Part shown: positions 14,529 to 15,454 of the stretch, in pieces
How the letters are laid out: each line of letters starts with the position of its first letter
How positions within the stretch are numbered: the first letter of the stretch is position 1
DNA from: Clostridia bacterium
GTDB lineage: Bacteria > Bacillota > Clostridia > DUPQ01
Direction of reading: 5' to 3'
Assembly: GCA_030592355.1 (NCBI GenBank)
Contig: JAUVJE010000029.1
Coordinates: 1 to 15,454 of the forward strand
DNA: 15,454 nt
Made by a program: the position numbers and the translations under genes
The notes under the pieces: generated by a model
Told to the model about the DNA's origin: nothing
The model's database searches: none
What the model saw: only the letters and a program-made list of their open reading frames with translations

Positions 14529-15376
14529 CTTTTTATTTCTCCCTGCAATCTTTTTTTAAAGTTACTTGCCAAAAAAGCTGAAAAACCGTTTATTAAAAAT
14601 ACTGTTATTAACAATACAAAAGCGGTGCCATATGCCTCATCGTTAGAAATCCCTTCAGTTACCAGCAGATAAAGATGAAGCGACAGCGTACGGCCTGAAT
14701 TAAATATTGTTCCGGCAATTTTCGGAACAATTCCTGAAGTGAATAGAAGTGCAGCTGTTTCACCGACTATTCTGCCTATGCTTAGAATTAATGCTGAGAG
14801 AATACCGGAAATTGCATTTGGAAGTATTATTTTAAAAATTGTTCTTATTTTTGAGGCCCCTAGAGCAAGGCTGCCTTCTTTATATTCTTTAGGTACTGTT
14901 TTCAGACTTTCTTCAGTAGTTCTTATAATAATAGGCAAAATTATTATTGAAAGTGTTAATGCTCCTGAAAGCAATGACCAACCCAAAGAAAGAAATGAAA
15001 CAAAGAAAATCAATCCAAATAGACCGTAAACTATGGATGGAATTCCGGAAAGAGTTTCAGTAGTAAATCTTATTAAAGCAACAAGTTTTCCCGGCTTTGC
15101 ATATTCAACAAGGTAAATTGCTGAAAAAATACCTATTGGTACGCTTATAACTAAAGTTAGTCCAATTAAAAACAGTGTGTTTAATATCATTGGCATTATG
15201 CCGTGAAGTCCTTTTGAAACTTTATAAATATCAGTAATGAATGCCCAGCTTATTTGTGAGAAACCTCTGATAACGACAAATCCAACGATAAGAATGAAAA
15301 GGGCAATGGTAACAAAGGAAAAGGACCAGACAAGAGTGTGCATTACAATATCATAAATTCTGATGTTTTTATTCAT
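14525..15376 (-). CDS. pstA: PstA, phosphate ABC transporter permease
   Basis: A 283-residue integral membrane protein with about six hydrophobic segments (near 15-37, 62-90, 111-133, 137-152, 189-213 and 248-270). The EAA-type loop that contacts the ATPase is EGSLALGASKIRTIFKIILP (167-186). The later IGRIVGETAALL stretch is typical of phosphate permeases. It forms the channel with PstC. Its start overlaps the pstC stop by eight bases and its end overlaps pstB by four, so stoichiometric coupled translation is likely. GAAAGG lies about eleven bases before the ATG. Confidence 0.96.
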   Translation of the reverse strand: MNKNIRIYDIVMHTLVWSFSFVTIALFILIVGFVVIRGFSQISWAFITDIYKVSKGLHGIMPMILNTLFLIGLTLVISVPIGIFSAIYLVEYAKPGKLVALIRFTTETLSGIPSIVYGLFGLIFFVSFLSLGWSLLSGALTLSIIILPIIIRTTEESLKTVPKEYKEGSLALGASKIRTIFKIILPNAISGILSALILSIGRIVGETAALLFTSGIVPKIAGTIFNSGRTLSLHLYLLVTEGISNDEAYGTAFVLLITVFLINGFSAFLASNFKKRLQGEIKR

Positions 15377-15454
15377 TGTCAGTACGGCCTTTCTTAGTTA
15401 TTGCTATCAGACTGAGATTCAAGAGCATAATGAAAATAAACAGGATTACACCCG
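15369..15454 (-). CDS. pstC: PstC, phosphate ABC transporter permease (C-terminal end only)
   Basis: The minus strand enters the right edge in an open frame of 27 residues that ends at TAA 15371-15369. It encodes a hydrophobic helix (VILFIFIMLLNLSLIAI) followed by a short basic tail with KK and GR. This is what the last transmembrane segment of PstC looks like, and pstC is the expected gene before pstA. The assignment rests mainly on position, because so little sequence is visible. pstS and the operon promoter must lie further right, outside the window. Confidence 0.8.
   Translation of the reverse strand, partial: GVILFIFIMLLNLSLIAITKKGRTDNE

Noticed and set aside
1..15454. CRISPR array, tRNA, rRNA, insertion sequence or prophage genes
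   Set aside because: No regularly spaced direct repeats, tRNA-like cloverleaf, rRNA sequence or transposase/integrase motif was noticed on either strand.

Overview
The window looks like a chromosomal segment of a low-GC, Gram-positive anaerobe of the class Clostridia. The reasons are an AT-rich base composition, strong AGGAGG-like ribosome binding sites, a pst-phoU-phoP-phoR cluster in the order known from clostridia, an IMP dehydrogenase of the divergent type I recall from clostridial genomes, a ClpE-type zinc-finger Clp ATPase, and a LexA box of the Bacillus/Clostridium type. The Thr-Pro linker in a lipoprotein would fit the Ruminiclostridium/Acetivibrio side of the class, but that is only a guess. 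No rRNA, tRNA, CRISPR array, transposase or phage gene was seen.

Layout. 1-670 (+): the end of ruvB (Holliday-junction helicase), followed almost without a gap by queH (epoxyqueuosine reductase). 671-759: convergent gap with two AT-rich hairpins. 760-3321: a divergent pair that looks accessory, namely a Cys-type sulfatase without signal peptide (-) and a lipoprotein with a Thr-Pro linker and a transglutaminase-like domain (+). They are separated by 117 bp full of inverted and direct repeats. 3441-4994 (+): guaB with a near-consensus promoter. 4995-8003 (+): uvrA, whose predicted promoter carries a LexA/SOS box and lies inside the long hairpin that probably ends guaB transcription. 8058-10519 (+): a ClpE-like unfoldase with an extended -10 promoter and a leader of about 130 nt. 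10521-10560: a strong, probably bidirectional terminator. 10576-15454 (-): a compact operon reading pstC-pstA-pstB-phoU-phoP-phoR, entering from the right edge.

How the genes work together. The right third is a phosphate module: PstCAB imports phosphate, PhoU links transporter state to signalling, and PhoR/PhoP regulate the regulon. The genes overlap or sit within 30 nt of each other, so they are probably one transcript. The middle holds stress and housekeeping functions (guanine nucleotide synthesis, nucleotide excision repair, protein unfolding), each with its own promoter. The most informative non-coding part is 5003-5118, where an SOS operator, a consensus promoter and a long hairpin overlap. 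I did not find a clearly new multi-gene system. The best candidates for something undescribed are the nested promoter/terminator at uvrA and the sulfatase/transglutaminase-lipoprotein pair with its shared repeat-rich control region.
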